This document shows, piece after piece, positions 63,291 through 64,000 of a stretch of 64,000 nucleotides of DNA. The notes beneath the pieces are model-generated. The model saw only the letters and a program-made list of their open reading frames with translations, had not been told where the DNA came from and did not search any database. Both the position numbers and the translations under genes were made by a program. This stretch comes from Mugil cephalus (taxonomy: Eukaryota > Chordata > Actinopteri > Mugiliformes > Mugilidae), in the NCBI RefSeq assembly GCF_022458985.1, contig NC_061773.1, positions 24,338,001 through 24,402,000 on the forward strand, read 5' to 3'. Numbering within the stretch: position 1 is the stretch's first letter; each line of letters begins with the position of its first letter.

Positions 63291-64000
63291 GTACAGATTT
63301 ACACTATATTTAGTCGTACATTCACCCGTGAGAGCAGTTATTTTTATCTTGCTCTGTAACGATCAGCAGTAAATCAGCCTGCACGATGTGTGCTGGCAGA
63401 AAAATGGCCTCCATTAGAGCTCAAATGGACTCAAGGGCACAAGAGGCATTAAAAAAGGCTCCGATGGTTATCTAGAACACATAAGTATGAATTTTACTGC
63501 CCCGGCCACCAAATGTCTATATAATACACCATTTACAGTGGCTTATTGGGCTCATCAATAAGCACTAAGGACTAAGTGCTTATCACCTGGGCTGCAGATT
63601 TCTCTTTTCTTTTTCTTTTTTTACAAGTCCTTTCTAGTCTGTGCTGTTATAAATGCTTCAGGTGTAGTTTTTAACTTAAAAAGAAAGCGTGGTTTTATAT
63701 CCTGCCTTTATCCTCATTCATATCAAACTGTCACGGAATAATAAATGATCAAGACATGTCACGTCAGATTTTAACCTGACAAAATATCTCAAATCTTATG
63801 ATGTCGTGTGTTTTTGTTAACCGGAGGTGACATGGGTCTTAAACAGACTTCAAAAATGACAGAGTATTATACCACGTACATACAAAATTAAAAATATAAA
63901 TGAACCACATGTTCCATCTGCAGATCTTCCTCTTAGTGTGCAAACATCTCGGTGATGACAGAAGCCCTCTATAAATCTCCTATCAGTCTTTATAGGATGG
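63291..64000 (+). other. start of p3h1 intron 5
   Basis: Opens with the donor GTACAG after the exon ending SARQ. No coding exon or notable repeat is visible to the end of the window. Confidence 0.7.

Overview
The window is ordinary nuclear DNA from a vertebrate, almost certainly a ray-finned (teleost) fish. Genes are split by GT-AG introns, and exon phases join cleanly across every predicted junction. The protein-coding exons read as vertebrate orthologues. The introns carry repeats typical of teleosts: a tRNA-derived Mermaid/DANA-like SINE, hAT-like and other short inverted-repeat elements, and GATA, CA and TTCAG microsatellites. Species cannot be named from the sequence alone.

Layout from left to right: (1) the 5' half of cfap92 (KIAA1257; minus strand), running off the left edge; (2) efcc1 (plus strand, 8 exons, about 632 aa), head-to-head with cfap92; (3) cfap57/WDR65 (plus, 21 coding exons, about 1170 aa); (4) nuf2 (minus, 13 exons, 454 aa), tail-to-tail with cfap57; (5) ap5b1 (plus, 3 exons, about 947 aa), head-to-head with nuf2; (6) the c1orf50 orthologue (minus, 5 exons, 189 aa), tail-to-tail with ap5b1; (7) the first five exons of p3h1/leprecan (plus), head-to-head with c1orf50 and running off the right edge. 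About half the window is intronic or intergenic. The largest gene-poor stretch is the 9.5-kb second intron of efcc1.

The left part holds two cilia genes (cfap92, cfap57) with efcc1 between them. RFX-type X-box motifs lie in front of both cilia genes, and the cfap57 promoter carries a diverged tandem duplication with one X-box in each copy. The nuf2 promoter has a CHR-like element with an overlapping CCAAT box, fitting a G2/M kinetochore gene. The right part pairs c1orf50 and p3h1 head-to-head, as in human 1p34, where CFAP57 also lies. cfap92-efcc1 matches a human 3q21 neighbour pair, so the window joins blocks that are separate in human.

I found no CRISPR, operon, phage or other prokaryotic feature and no clearly new molecular system. 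The most interesting points are regulatory (the X-boxes and the duplicated cfap57 promoter) and repeat-based (a three-copy unnamed repeat, a SINE with a perfect 13-bp target duplication, and a TIR element with TTA target duplications).
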